Assembly (NCBI GenBank): GCA_023548195.1
Contig: JAJHZJ010000532.1
Span: 1,506,725 to 1,570,724, forward strand
DNA from: Bettongia penicillata ogilbyi
Lineage: Eukaryota; Chordata; Mammalia; Diprotodontia; Potoroidae
Length of the DNA stretch: 64,000 nt
Direction of reading: 5' to 3'
This document shows, one piece after another, positions 34,945-47,389 of the stretch. The translations under genes and the position numbers were made by a program. The notes under the pieces are model-generated. The model was not told the DNA's origin and ran no database searches. It worked only from the letters and a program-made list of their open reading frames with translations. Numbering within the stretch: the first letter of the stretch is position 1; every line of letters starts with the position of its first letter.

Positions 34945-36876
34945 GGTTGGTTGGTTGTTGTCCTTGGTCTTTGAAGAGGACCAAAATGACATCACCATGA
35001 TAAAGTGAAATTTCAGTGTATCCAACTGCCTGATCAGACCAATATGAGCTCGGAATGCTCTACCGCAGGTTGGGCACAGATAGTCTGTTTGAATATTTGG
35101 GGTGAATATCCCAAATTTGAGCATCCTGCATTTACTTTGTGCTTTTCAATTTTGCTTTGCTCATAGAGCACAGCACCCTTGTGGGCACGCCATGCTGAGC
35201 AGTGCCAGTGTCTCCCACGTTGCAAATCAAATCCAAAGTTCTTGAGACCTTGAGAGTGACCTTGTCACTCTTCTGACCACCATTTGATCACCTGCAACAT
35301 GTGAGTTCTCTATAAAATAGTCTTTTTGGCAAGCATGCATTTTGCATTCAATCAACATGGCCAGCTTGTTGGAGTTGCACTCTTTGAAGCATAGTTTGAA
35401 TGCTTGGCAGTTGAGCTCGAGCAAGGACTTAAGTGTCTGGTACCTTATCCTGCCAAGTGATCGTCAAAATCTAAGGTAGTTCATATGGAAGCCATTCAAT
35501 TTCCTGGCATGGCGCTGGTAGACTGTCCATGTTTCACAGGCATACAACGAGGTCAGCACAATGGCTCTGTAGACCTTCAGTTTGGTAGTCAGTTTAATAT
35601 CTCTTCTCTCCAAAACTTTCTTTCGGAGTCTCCCAAACACTGAACTAGCTCTGGCAATGCATGCATCAACCTCATAGTCAAGGTGTACATCCCTGGAAAG
35701 TACACTACCAAGGTAAGTGAACTTATTCACAGCATTCAAAACTTCTCCCATTTGTTGTAACCTATGGTTCTATGTATGGATGATGTGGTAGTGGCTGATG
35801 GAGCACCTGTGTTTTCTTGGTGTTAATTATTAGGCCAAAATGAGCACAGGCAGCAGAGAATTGATTCGTGCTTTGTTGCCTCTCAGCTTCAGAGGCTACA
35901 CTGAGTGCAAACAGAAAATCATGCACCAACCCTCCCTCCACTTTAGTCTTGTCTTGTAGTCTTTTCAAATTGAAGAAGTTACCATCAGTATGGTAGTTGA
36001 CATCGATGCCGTATTCATCTTCATTGAATGCATTTGACAACTTGGCTGAAAACATCATGCTTAAATAGCATGCAGCCCTGTTTCATACCATTGGTGACTG
36101 GAAAGGCATGAGAGCATTTCCACTATCCAGAACTTGGGCAAACATGCCATTATGAAATTGATGTACAATACTGATGAACTTCTCCTGATAACCAAATTTT
36201 GACAGCATTTTCCATAATCCCTCATGACTAACAGTGTCAAAGGCCTTGGTCAAATCTACAAATGTTGTGTACAGACCTCTGTTCTACTCTTGGCATTTCT
36301 CCTGGAGTTGTCAGGCAGCAAACACCATATCCACTATTCCTCGGCCCTTTCTGAAGCCACACTATCTCTCAGGTATATGCCCATCTTCCAGGTGAAGGAT
36401 CAGCCTATTAAGGAGGACTCTCACAAGAATTCTGCCAGCAATGACTAAGAGAGAGACCCTCACTGTGATTGATGCGGCACTATCTATTCCCTTTACCTTT
36501 ATAGAGATGGACAATGGAGGCATCCTTGAACTCTTGGGGTATAACCTCCTCTTGCCATTTAAGCTGGAAAATTTCAGTCAGAGTTTGTATGAGCAATGGT
36601 CTCCCTATCTTGTAAATCTCAGCTGGAATAGAATCAGCACCAAGTGCTTTGCCACATGAAAAAGAGCCCAATGGCCCTCAAAACCTCTCCTTCAGTTGGA
36701 AATTTAGCTAAGGAGGGATTGACTTCAACCTGAGGTAGGTGGTCAATGGCCTCAGCATTGATTGATGATGGTCTGTTGAGAACACTGTGGAAGTGTTCAG
36801 CCCATCTCTCTAGGATCATGTCCTTATCACTAATCATTGTGATTCCATCAGCACTAAGTAGTTGTGATGCTTAAGA
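34945..36876 (-). mobile_element. RTE-like LINE, antisense, about 1.9 kb of reverse-transcriptase region, decayed
   Basis: Read on the minus strand, successive broken frames give ERWAEHFHSVLNRPSSIN, GKALGADSIPAEIYK (RT fingers), FKDASIVHLYKGKGNR, then a palm region where the expected FADD reads FALSVASEAE. These are followed by NTKKTQVLHQPLPHHPY, FTYLGSVLSRDVHLDYEVDA and LYACETWTVYQRHARKLN. These are motifs of a non-LTR RT of the RTE type; the exact clade is uncertain. The catalytic Asp pair is lost by a small deletion. A TTGG/TTG-rich tail at 34945-34965 marks the 3' end, and the 5' end is truncated. Confidence 0.8.
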
Positions 36877-37689
36877 AATGATAGAATCATTTTTTTATAT
36901 GGTGGTTAAGCTCTTTAATACCATTAATGCTCAGTTATGAGTTAGATTTTCTTTTTGGTGGACTGGCCTGGAAATGTAACCAAAATCTTGTTTGTGGGGT
37001 ATTTTGTATCTGTTATAATTCCTAACCATGGTCTATATTTTCTTGAGTTTCCTCACAGCCATAGTTTGGGTTTTGTGCCAGGCCCAGGCCCACCACTCTC
37101 CTGTGCTTTTGAATGATTGACCTTGCTTGGTATTAGCCTGGGTCACCTATGTTCCTGTGTGACCTTTTCCTCCTGTGGTTAGGCCCCTTTGACCTTTGAG
37201 GTTTAGAATACTGGATCTTCAAGACCCTTTATGGCATCTCATAAAAGAGTGTCGGGGAACTTGCAAGGCCCTGTGCCTGAGGTGTCCTGGTCTGAGCTCT
37301 GGTGAACAAGCTTTGGGTTTTCTGCTGCATTGGTGCTATCTCTGGGGAACATTTGGTCTTTACTGCCTCTGGATGTAGATCCTCTCAAGACACCAAGTAT
37401 TTCTCACTGGTCTGTTGGCTTTTGGCTTGTTTCCCCTGGCTTTCCTTTCCTATGACCCTTGGGTTGCTGACATTTTGTACAACCTTTGAGTGTTCACTTC
37501 CTGTAGTTTTTCATTTGATTCTTCGATCATCATTCTATCCGGTGTTATTTTTAGGTTTTTGCTAAAGTAGGTTTATGGGAGTTGGGCTCTCTGCCTCTCT
37601 TCAGATAGCATCTTGGCCAGAAGTCACCTTTCTTCAGTTCAGTCTTACCAGATAAAACCTTTTTTGGTTATATGTTTTCCCTGAGTTGA

Positions 37690-38000
37690 ACGTTCTTATG
37701 AGCTATTCAGATTTTTTTGCATCTTGATGCAGTCATCCATCCTGCTATTTTTCTTTTTAGCTTTGTGTTTTCGGCAGAAATGCTAAGTAAGCCACCTGGG
37801 ACTTTATTTAAATTACCAGTAAAAATGTAAACAGCAGAGAGCTAGACAGAGACCCTTCTCTGTTTTGACATGGAACTCTTCATGTTTACCTTTTGGGTCT
37901 GGCCATTCAGCCAGTTTTGATTCACCTTTGTGGTCCTGGTTCACTTATATTTCTCTACCTTTTCCACAATGAGAAGAAATTGTCAGATACTTGGCTTTGC
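37690..38000 (-). repeat. L3/CR1-like LINE fragment
   Basis: GCTTTGTGTTTTCGGCAGAA, GGTCTGGCCATTCAGCCAGT and CTCTACCTTTTCCACAATGA follow the antisense L3/CR1 order also seen at 48.6-49.9 kb. Confidence 0.65.
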
Positions 38001-38024
38001 TCATCTTTTTACCTCTCTATGATT

Positions 38025-38360
38025 CAAGAACCATTTGTTAAGTGTCTCAGTATTATGCATGGTACTGAGGTACAGTGACAAAGCCAAAACTGTCTGCTCT
38101 CAAAGGGATTATCTTCTTTGGGGAATGGGTAGTGAATAACCTTTATATAGGGGATCAGGATAAGTCACATGTAGGATGTAGCATTTAAACTGAGCCTTCA
38201 AGTGCTCAGTTCAAGGAGGCTAAGGATTCTGTGAGGCTCAAGCAGGAAGGGAATGTATTTCAGATTTGGAGAGCAGCCTGTGCAAAGATTGGGAGGTGAG
38301 AGGTGACATAGCATGTTTGTACAGCAGCACATAGGTTAAGTTTAGTTGGAAAGCAAGATG
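38025..38360 (+). repeat. Old dispersed repeat (family A) fragment
   Basis: CCATTTGTTAAGTGTCTCAG, ATTTAAACTGAGCCTTCAAG and GGAATGTATTTCAGATTTGG match the early part of family A. Confidence 0.45.
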
Positions 38361-39035
38361 ATTTTTTACTTTCATAGACTTTATGTTTTTAATATGCATG
38401 AATTTTATTTAGTATTTTGGTTGGAGTATTTGTGTTTTGTCTTATCCATTTTCATCTCTAGTTTTGAAATGAAAGGTGTGTTCTTTAGTTAAGGAAGTTA
38501 TGTTTATGAGAAAATAATGCTTGTATATGCAATACTCAGGGGGAAGATGCTTTCTGGGTCAGGGCTCTCTGAAAGCTATAGGACACCATTAAAATGTGTC
38601 CCCACTAAAATTGATGGAATAAGGTGTTTGTTTGCTCTTTATCATTAATTTCATTTAATTCTTTTAGAGTGACACAAGAAGGGAGAGCCATAAGGCCTCA
38701 CATTGCATTTAATAAATACTTGCCGTTGATGAGTTTATAGGCCCTGTATTTCTGGGTAAGGGAGCCTAGGTATTAGGGCTCAAACTGTTGGCATTATATA
38801 TTTGTGAGATTATCAGGAACCTATGTTGCTTAATCACTGGGAACCCTATTCTGCCCTACCATAGTCTTTTTATGGTTCTTACTGGAGTACTCATGAGGGA
38901 TATACTAAAGCTATCATGTTGGTCCTGGGTGGGTGAGGGCATGGCCAGTTGACTAAGTAGTTCTAGGTAGGAGTCTTCCAGCAATGAGAGGGATGAATAA
39001 CAAGTAGACTGGAGTAAATGGTGAGAGGACATCTT

Positions 39036-40100
39036 TGTTTCTATTTTTTTTTAAAATTCACTTTTTATTTTCAGTTTCAAATTCTCTCCTTTCCCTACCC
39101 ATTCCCTCCCCTTCCCCCATTGAGAAGACAAGAAATACAGAATCCATTACAAATAGGAAATGGTGCAATATATTTCCACATTAGCCATGTTCTGGAGAAA
39201 AAATAAGAACAATAAGGGGGGGAAATATGCTTCCTTGTGCACCTCAGGTCTATCTGTTCTCTCTCTGGAGGTGAATAGCATTTTTCATCATGAGTTCTTT
39301 GGACTTGTGGTGGGTCATTGTGTTGATCCAAGTTACAAGATTTTTCACAGTTGATTATAATATTGCTGTTACCTTGTAAATTTTATTCTAATTCTGCTCA
39401 AATCACTTTGCATTAGTTCATTTATCTTTACATGTTTTTCTAAAACCATCCTCTTCATGTCTTAATAGCACAATTGTATTCCATCACTTTCGCGTACCAT
39501 AAGTTGTTTGGCCATTCCCCATGGTGATGGAAATCCTCTTAGTTTCCAGTTTTTTTTGCCACTTCAAAAAGAGCTCCTCTAACTATTTTTGTACATACAG
39601 GTCCTTTTCCTTTTCCTTCGATCTCTTTGGGGTACAGACGTGGTAGTGGTATTGCTGGGTCACAGGGTGTGCAGTTTTCTAGCTCTGTGGGGATAGTTCC
39701 AAATTGTTCCCCAGGGTGATTGGAACAACTCACAGCTCCAATAGTATGTATTAGTGGGCATGTTCTCACATATCTCCAACACTTGTTGTTTGCTTTTTCA
39801 AGTCATCTTAGACAGTTGGAGAGTTGTGAACTAGTACCTCAGTTGTTTTAATTTGCTCTTTCTTAATTATTAGCAATTTAGAGCATTTTTTTCGTGTGAC
39901 TACAGATAACTGATTTTTTCTGAAAGTTGCCTGTTAATATCCTTTTGACTGTAACTGGAGAATGACTCTTCTTAAACATTTGGCTCAGTTCCATTTATAT
40001 TTGAGAATTGAGGCCTTTTTCAGAGAAACTTGCTGCAAAGATCTTTTTTTTGCCCTAGTTTGGCAGGTATTTTGTTTTATTTACTTCATTCTTTTGAGTC
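39036..40100 (-). mobile_element. L1 LINE 3' UTR, antisense, 5'-truncated
   Basis: It is collinear with the 3' part of the L1 at 23776 (TTTTATTTTCAGTTTCAAATTCTC, TCTCTCTCTGGAGGTGAATA, GGGGTACAGACGTGGTAGTG, ATTGCTGGGTCACAGGGTG). It starts at a T-rich tract and is truncated before ORF2. Confidence 0.8.
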
Positions 40101-40339
40101 TTGAGTTGTAGCCCTGGCTCATTGATTGCACTCCTCCCTTTTTAAACCTTTTTGCTTGCTGTAAGGACAACAAACAGAGAAGACACCTTTTTTGGCCATC
40201 TTGACACACTGACAATTCTGAAACAATTCTTCTAAGAAAAATTAGAGTGAAAAGCTAAGCATGACCTCATAATTATATTCTTGCAAATATGCTCTAGAAA
40301 ATGTATGGAAAACAGAAAAGCTTTGTTTTCAAAAGTTAT

Positions 40340-40560
40340 TATAGTAGCATTATTTGTGTTTGCAAACACCCCACAGAAAAAGTTTAAATGTCTTCAGTGG
40401 TTTATTGATTATTTAAATTGTGATACATTAATTCAATGGAATATTATAAAACAGCATTTACGTAAAAGATGTAAGCTTGGAAAGACTTTCCAAAATAATG
40501 CTAAGCAAAAGCAAAATCAAAACTAAAATCAACCAAAATAAAATACGGAACAGAGTACGG
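40340..40560 (+). repeat. L1-like 3' fragment
   Basis: TTGTGTTTGCAAACACCCCA, AAATGTCTTCAGTGG and CAATGGAATATTATAAAACA resemble the sense L1 3'-UTR pattern, followed by an A-rich stretch. Confidence 0.45.
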
Positions 40561-42309
40561 ACATGAATGGACCAAGCAGTCTTGATGAGTGGTTGAAAAA
40601 CTATTGGGACATTTTATTTATTAAACTTAATTTAAATGTAAAAAGTTACTAAGCATGTTTAATTAGCTGTACTTATGTTCAGTGTTGTTTATAATAAATA
40701 ATTGCTTTTTAAAAACTGGGCATAGCCAGACTGCAAGTGCAGTCTCTACAGTGAGAACAGAATGTAGCAGACTCTACATCTTTCTTCTTTCCTACAGAGT
40801 GTCTTTTGTTTGTTGAAGAACATATGTAATTACTCTTAATTATTTCTTAAGCTGCTGATGTAGGAAAGAATCAAGTGTTTGTGTGGTCAAGGAGGAACAG
40901 AGAAATGCGATAGAAAAAAGAAACCATCTTGTATATTCCTAACGTAAGAATGGCGAGTGGAATGCCAATATTTGTGCTCTGCAGTTTGGAAAAAATAGCA
41001 TTAATGTAGGAGGATGTCAGCGTAGCTGATGGGCCTGGTGAGGCCATTTGGCTCACAGGGGACACTTGCACGGCCTTGAGAAAATTGAGAAGCGTGAAAG
41101 GTTCCAGTCTGGGCTTGCTTTGGTAGCGCTCTGTATGCCTAACCAAGAGTCTGATCACACTGAAGCCATAATGGTTCAGAAAGTCATTCAGCAACCGTTT
41201 GTTAAGCACCTATTTTGTGTGAGCGCTGTTCCAGGTACTGGGATTATCAAGGCAACCAGTGAAATGGGCCTTGTCCTCAGACGTCTTTCATTTTGTCAGA
41301 AGACAGATCATTTCCATGTATAAGTAAAATGAACACAAGGTGACTTCCTGAGGAGAGGTACTAACAGAGAAGATCGGTTTTTTTGGAATGTTGTATTCCA
41401 GTCAGAAATACCATATTTAACATATAGTACGAGCCCCTTGGTTGTTGATAGTGAGAAGAAATTTCTTGTGTTGGATTGAAACCCAGAAGGAAATTTTTCA
41501 CATAGTAGGCCTTCACTGCTAATCCTCCATTACATTTTATCTTTTTAATGTTACTTATGCCTTCTGTTTTTATGGCACTTTGATTTCTGAATATATGCCT
41601 CTTATCCAGTTAACTATCTCTTGTGATACATTTTGGACGTGACTTTCCACTCCCAAAACGTTGTGTTTAGTCCTGTTTGTGCAATTTTCTGTCATTCTCT
41701 CCTCAACTTGATGTCTTTTAAAAATTATTTTTCTCCACCTTTCAGATACCTGAGTAATTGAAGACTTTATCTTCCTGGTTTTTCTTCTACGTTCCTCTCT
41801 TTTTTAATCCTATTTGTTTTAGTGGGTTTTTTATTTTTCTTACATTTTTGATTATTCTCTTCTTATTTATTATTCATTGCTTTTTTACTGAACTGTGCTT
41901 TATGGTGTTTCTATCATTGTAAGCGTTTTTATGTTTTGTATTTTCCTAAGTTATTGTCTTGTTCTTTGCTCCTTTGCTTCCCTTTTATTTCTTTAATATG
42001 CTTATTGTTAACAATTGTTTTACTTCTCAGCATTTGGCCTAGTTTCTAGTGCTGTTTCAATTTACGTTTCTGTGGCACTTTTGTCTTATATTTTAACGTC
42101 TAAGTGAATCTGTGATAGTATCAAGGTAGGGGTATATCTCTCTGTAGTAAGCATTTATTAAGTGCCTAGTATGTGCCAGGTGCTGATTGCTACCCGTGAA
42201 TGCCTTCATGTCTTATTTACTTGGTATCTGCATCCTTCCATGAATCATTACTAGTATGAACTTATTATATATATATTATATATATTGCAAGTTATACATA
42301 TGCATAAAT

Positions 42310-42515
42310 AATACATTTGAAGCAGTGGATGGAATGCTACACTGGAGTCAAGAAGATCTGAGTTCAAATGTGGTTTCAGACACTTACTAACTGTGTGACC
42401 CTGGGCAAGTCATTTAACTTCTGTTTGCCTTGATACACTGGAGCAGGAAATGGCAAATCATTCCAGTGTCTTTGCCATGGGGGGGGTCATATGACAATGA
42501 CTGAACAATGATATA
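42310..42515 (+). repeat. tRNA-derived SINE with RTE-type tail
   Basis: AAGCAGTGGATGGAATGCTA, CTGAGTTCAAATGTGGTTTC, GACCCTGGGCAAGTCATTTA and GGAGCAGGAAATGGCAAATC end in GACAATGACTGAACAATG. Confidence 0.85.
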
Positions 42516-42524
42516 GTACACATG

Positions 42525-42528
<4 letters not shown>

Positions 42529-42596
<68 letters not shown>
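42529..42596 (+). repeat. (AC)22(AT)12 microsatellite
   Basis: Perfect AC repeat 42529-42572 followed directly by perfect AT repeat 42573-42596, abutting the tail side of the preceding SINE. Confidence 0.95.
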
Positions 42597-42799
42597 TTAT
42601 CACATAGGATACTTTCTACTAATTCTTATAATGAGGTACCAATACAGAACTGTTCTTCATTGCCTTTGCCTCATTCATGCCCTGCCCACTTCCATTTCCT
42701 GTCTTATGTTCTTATAGTAGGTATATCTTTATTTGTATCAGAGTTTTTCTTAGACTTGATAATTATCAGATAAATTTTATTTTGAACTTAGACATCAAA

Positions 42800-43130
42800 T
42801 ACAACGGGCAATTCTACGTGCATGGTAGAACAGAAAAGCACCAGAGAGCCATGTAAGGCTTCTGAGCAGTGGAACAGAGAGGTCATACTTGTCTACCAGG
42901 AAAATCAGTTTGGTAGCTGGCAAAAGATGGATGAAAGGGGGAAGAATGGAAGCAGGAGATTAGAGAATCTATTTATTATGAGAGAGAAGTAATGAGGATT
43001 TGAACTGGGGTTGTGACAGGAGAAGCAGTTAAGAAGTATATTCATGAGGTAATGTCGAAGTGGAAGCAACAACACTTAGAACTGGACACATTTGGTGAAG
43101 CTCAGGAAGGAGTCAAAGATGGCTGAAGTT
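42800..43130 (+). repeat. Old dispersed repeat (family A) fragment
   Basis: AGAGAGCCATGTAAGGCTTC, GGAAAATCAGTTTGGTAGCT and GGAAGCAGGAGATTAGAG fit the middle of family A. Confidence 0.4.
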
Positions 43131-43139
43131 TGGATTCGC

Positions 43140-43640
43140 CCATTAGTGAATATATAAACTGTGCATGCTTTCTGACCCAGTGATGCCACAGTAAGGCATA
43201 TATGCCAAGAATATAAGAGATGAACAGAGTCGGTAACCCCCCAAAAAATTTATAGCAGAGACTGAACAGAACTAGAGGGAAAGTGGTTACTTATTGGTTG
43301 GAGTTTTGTTGAACAAATTATGACATGAAAAATAAAGAATGTGAAGAATTTAGAAGAAATTGGGAAGATTTGTATGCACTAAAGTAAAAGGAGGAGAACA
43401 GTTTACCAAAGTGAAATACTTCAGAACTCTGATGATACAGTGATCAGTCGACTTCAGTGGACTGATGATATGAAGCATACTTTCTGCCTGTTGATAGAGG
43501 TGGCAGACCGTGCATGTAGAATGAAGCATGTATTTTCAGACAAGGCTAGGATGTTAATTTCTTTACCTAATTGAATTTGTTACTAAGGAAGTACTTTTAG
43601 TGGGTGAGGGAGCATGCCTAAAAGATGATAGAACTAGATA
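43140..43640 (+). repeat. L1 3' part, decayed, sense
   Basis: CTTTCTGACCCAGTGATGCC, AAAAAATTTATAGCAGAGAC, AATTGGGAAGATTTGTATGC and AGGAGGAGAACAG are the decayed sense version of the L1 3' region. The segment ends about 130 bp before exon 2. Confidence 0.55.
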
Positions 43641-43770
43641 TGATTATGAGAAAATCTCTTTGCTCTTCTGTTTTTTGTTTTTTATCAAGTTTACTGTGAT
43701 CACCATGAGTTTGGATGGGTTATCAAGTAATATAATGGAAACTAACAATATTTAAAATCTTCTGTTTCAG

Positions 43771-43848
43771 GATCCATCAGTTACACAGGTGACAAGAAAT
43801 ATGCCACCAGGGCTTGATGAATATAATCCATTTTCTGATTCTAGAACG
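43771..43848 (+). CDS. SCAMP1: SCAMP1 coding exon 2 (residues 20-45)
   Basis: This 78-nt, phase 0-0 exon is preceded by the acceptor TCTGTTTCAG and followed by the donor ACG|GTAAGA. It encodes [14 protein letters not shown] followed by [12 protein letters not shown]. The third NPF motif lies at residues 38-40. As I recall the human protein, the only difference in this exon is Met for Val at residue 30. Because the exon begins on a whole codon, any 57-nt, phase-0 first exon, including the candidate at 6422-6478, can splice to it in frame. Confidence 0.97.
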
Positions 43849-44866
43849 GTAAGAATATTCTTTAGTTCTTCACAAATGATTAAGTTGAAATCATCTGGAC
43901 ATTGTATTTTCATTAAAAATTTGTTCATTTAGCTGATTGCTTAAACCAAGTGTTAATTAGAATTTATTATATTGGTATTTGAAACTAAGGGGCAATAAGA
44001 AGTGATGCAAAGTTATCAAAAATCTTAGTGAAACAGAATAAAGATTTTTTTCTTACATTTGACTATATGTTCTTTAAAATATTTGAATGAATTATATTAC
44101 TTATAGCAGGTTTTATTGGAAGCTATACCATCTTTGTGGTGATGTGGGGTGATAATGCCCCTTTTACATAGTAGAGAATCCTAATCAGTGCCTCTGGGTA
44201 CCTTGATCTGATGGATGAGCTTCTTAGGTTTTTGAGTTGAAATCTTTTCCCTTGTCAAGAAAATCAAGTGGTCACTGACGAGGTAGTTTCTAGTTTCTTT
44301 TTGATCTCTTCATTGTCACTTTTGTGTTATTCCCATTAAGTTTCTCTTGGAAAAAGTGATCATCTCTGTCAATGTCTGTTCTTTTGTCTGTTTCCTATTT
44401 TTCATCATTAACTGCTTTGTTTAAGTGGGTCTTGTTGCAGTAGTTTTAATTGTATGCCATAGTTTATTTTTATTCTTATAATTTGGTATTAATTTTGATC
44501 TTTGAAGAAATTGTCTGTACACACAAGGTGATTAAGAAATGACCACTGGTAACTGGTCATTTCTCATCTGTAAAAATATTAATCAGTGATGCTATTGGGT
44601 GCTTTTCATGTCCAGCCCCTCCCAGTTCTTTTCAAAGAAAGTGTCCATGCTTTTATTGGCAACTTTCTTTTGTATCTATTTATTATCAATTAATATTGGT
44701 TATTATTAACATTATTAATAGTGAGAGAATAAAGAATGATACAATTTACTTCTGGTAGTATGATTGTATTTTGGTAATTAGATGAGGGCTACACATTTAG
44801 AATATCTGCAGCTAAGTTAATGCTTATAGATGTTCAAAAAAACTTGTCCTTAGTGCCTTCTGATGC

Positions 44867-44947
44867 CAACATCACTTGTAGACTTGGAAGGGAACTGCAT
44901 ATGTTCTGCATACAACATCACTTGTAGACTTGGAAGGGAACTGCATA
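44867..44947 (+). repeat. 35-bp perfect direct duplication, 46-bp period
   Basis: The 35-base segment starting CAACATCACTTGTAGACTTG and ending AGGGAACTGCATA occurs at 44867-44901 and again, identical, at 44913-44947. Confidence 0.95.
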
Positions 44948-45479
44948 CAAAATGAGGGCATTTTGTATTTTATTTTATTTCATAGCTGGGCAAGAAGTGT
45001 ATCATCAAGGGGCTAGCCTATTGGTGATGAGATTTTCTGTATTTAGCTAGATTGGTCCTTTAAAAGCTGATAGTTTGTTTCAGAGATCATAGTCAAAACT
45101 TCCCCATCTTAGATTACTTCTGCCAGAGCTTAGACTCCATTGTCATGGCCTTCAAGAAATTGGAGTCAACTTCATGTCAAGATGAAGTATCTGAATGGGA
45201 CTCTGTATGGTTTTCAGATTATAACTCTTAAAAATCCTTTTATGTAGCTCTCAAAGCATGATCATGGTAATTCCATGATCTGCACTGCATATAGGAAGAT
45301 TTATCTCACAGTGATATGCAGATTAGATTTCAGGTGGTAGGGAGAAACTAGGGGGCAAGGAGAACGCATATTAATTAAAAATTAAAATAGTCGAGATGAT
45401 AATAGGTAACGATAATGTGTTAGGAATTAAGAAGAAGAAATGAATGTTAGAAATATTGAAAGACTTGGCAGCTGATTCT

Positions 45480-47090
45480 ATAAATCTACAAGTATTAAAA
45501 CATCTGCTGTGTTTCAGGCACTATGCTAGGATCTACAAATACAAAGAAAAAAATCCATACTCTCAAGGAGCCTAGAATTTGTAGGGGTAGATAATGAGCA
45601 TATGTATAAGTATTCATAGAAAACAATGAATAGTAAATACATCAATTAAGTACTCGCTAGTTATGGAGAGGGGACACTAGCAGTTATTGGGAGTAGGGAT
45701 GGTTTCATAGAGAATGTGATGAAAAAGCATCATCTTGAAGGAGGGCATAGGTGAGGCGCAGGAGTGCTTCTGTGTATTGAGGAGGGTCTGTGCAGAGGTA
45801 AGAGCTGGGATGTCATTTGTGGAACAGAGAGACCAGTTTGGTTGGGATATAAATTGTGGGAAGGGGAGTGATGCATAATGAGGTGGGAAAAATGTGTCGA
45901 GGCCAAGTGATAAGAGATTCGGCAAGCCGAGTCGAGGAATCTTCATTTGGTCCTTGAGCCAATACAGCATCACTGAAGTTTTTTGAATAAGAAGAGAGGA
46001 ACACGGTCAGATTTTCATTAAGGAAAGTCGCTTTGGCACCTGTGGGGAAGATGTTTTCAACTGGGGAGAGACTTGAAATAGATATCACAGCATTTTAGGT
46101 GAGAGATGATGATAGCTCTGAATGTAGGAAGAAGGGATCAGATGCAAGGGATATTGTGCTGGTGGCAATGACAAGATTGGGCAGCTGAAGGATATATGGA
46201 GTGAAGGAGAATGAAGACAGGAGGGTGAGTCTGAAGTTTTAAAACTTGAGAGGCTGGAAGAATGGTGGTACTCGGTTTACTTTGCCCTAGTCCTTGTAAG
46301 TCTTCTAACTCTAGTTTCAAATGTCCAAAAGTCAGTTGGTGATGAAATATTGAACCTCATTGGAGATGGGGGCTGAATACAAAGATGAGGAAATCCTCTG
46401 CCTAGAGCTGATAGTTCAGTCCCTGAAAGTTGATGAAATCAACAAGGGAGAGAGTGTAGAGACGGAAAGTCTCTACGAATTCACAGTTAGTGGTGATGAG
46501 CCAGCAAAAGAGACTGAGAAGGAATGGTTAGAAAGGTAGGTGGAGAACCAGGTGATAATAGCCAGGATGAGAAGACTGTCATTGATATGAAATTCAGTAG
46601 AGAGGTGAAACAGAGTGAGAACTGTGAAAAGACCATCAGATTTGGCTCTTCAGATGTCTGTGTCTGTGGAGAGAATAATTTCATTTGAGTGGTGCTGCCA
46701 GAAGCTGGATTTCAAAGGATTAAGGTACTGGGAAGAGGAGAGGAAATGGATCATAGATCTAGAACTAGAAGAAACTACAGGGACCATCTAACTATTATTT
46801 TACAGATGATGAAACTGAGGCCTAGAGAGATTCAGTCAGTTGACCAAGGTAGCAAACATAAGTGGGGCTCAAACTCTTATCACTAATCTTGAGAGTTTGG
46901 GTAAGGAAAGGAGAGAGAGGAATAGCTTGAGGGAATTTTAGGATCCAGCGAAGGTGTTTTAAGGATGGGGAGACTTGAGCATGGTTAAAGACAATTGAAA
47001 AGGAACCAGTAGGTAGGGAGGGACTGATGATTAAAGAATAGGGAGGATTGGGGGTGGGGGGGCAATCTGCTTGGTCTGATGGGAGGGGTT
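45480..47090 (+). repeat. Old dispersed repeat (unassigned family A), longest copy, about 1.6 kb
   Basis: Its 5' part (CATCTGCTGTGTTTCAGGCA, TCAAGGAGCCTAGAATTTG) is followed by GAAAAAGCATCATCTTGAAG, GTCCTTGAGCCAATACAGCA, GGAAAGTCGCTTTGGCACCT and GTTGATGAAATCAACAAGG. A MIR-type fragment (ATGATGAAACTGAGGCCTAG) lies inside at 46755-46890. ORFs through it are short and incidental. Confidence 0.55.
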
Positions 47091-47389
47091 AGGATCAAGA
47101 GCAAATATTTAGAGATTGTTCTTGCCTCGACGTCAGACACTGAAGAAGGGAGGAGAGAATAGTGGATGATAACAGTTTGATGAAGAAAACATAATAGAAA
47201 AGGAGTTCCCCTTGAATGGCAACATTTCTAAGGGAGTGGGAGTGGGAGGGAGTTGTGGAAGGCTTAAGGAGAGAAGATTGAAATAGCTTGTGTGGGGAGT
47301 GCGAGGGAATCGCAGCATAGTGGAAGGGCAACGTGCAGATTTATATTAGGACATGAGTTGGGTGGGGCCGAGAAGGACAGGGTGTTAAT

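Larger units (their letters stand above)
11344..43770 (+). other. SCAMP1: SCAMP1 intron 1
   Basis: This 32.4-kb intron runs from the GTGAGC donor to the TTTCAG acceptor. About 12.3-13.9 kb and 17.3-18.4 kb look nearly repeat-free; 19.98-21.45 kb, 27.6-28.1 kb, 30.1-31.4 kb, 32.8-33.9 kb, 36.9-37.7 kb and 40.6-42.1 kb show nothing I can assign with confidence. The remainder is the interspersed repeats listed separately. No additional SCAMP1-like exon was seen. Confidence 0.95.
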
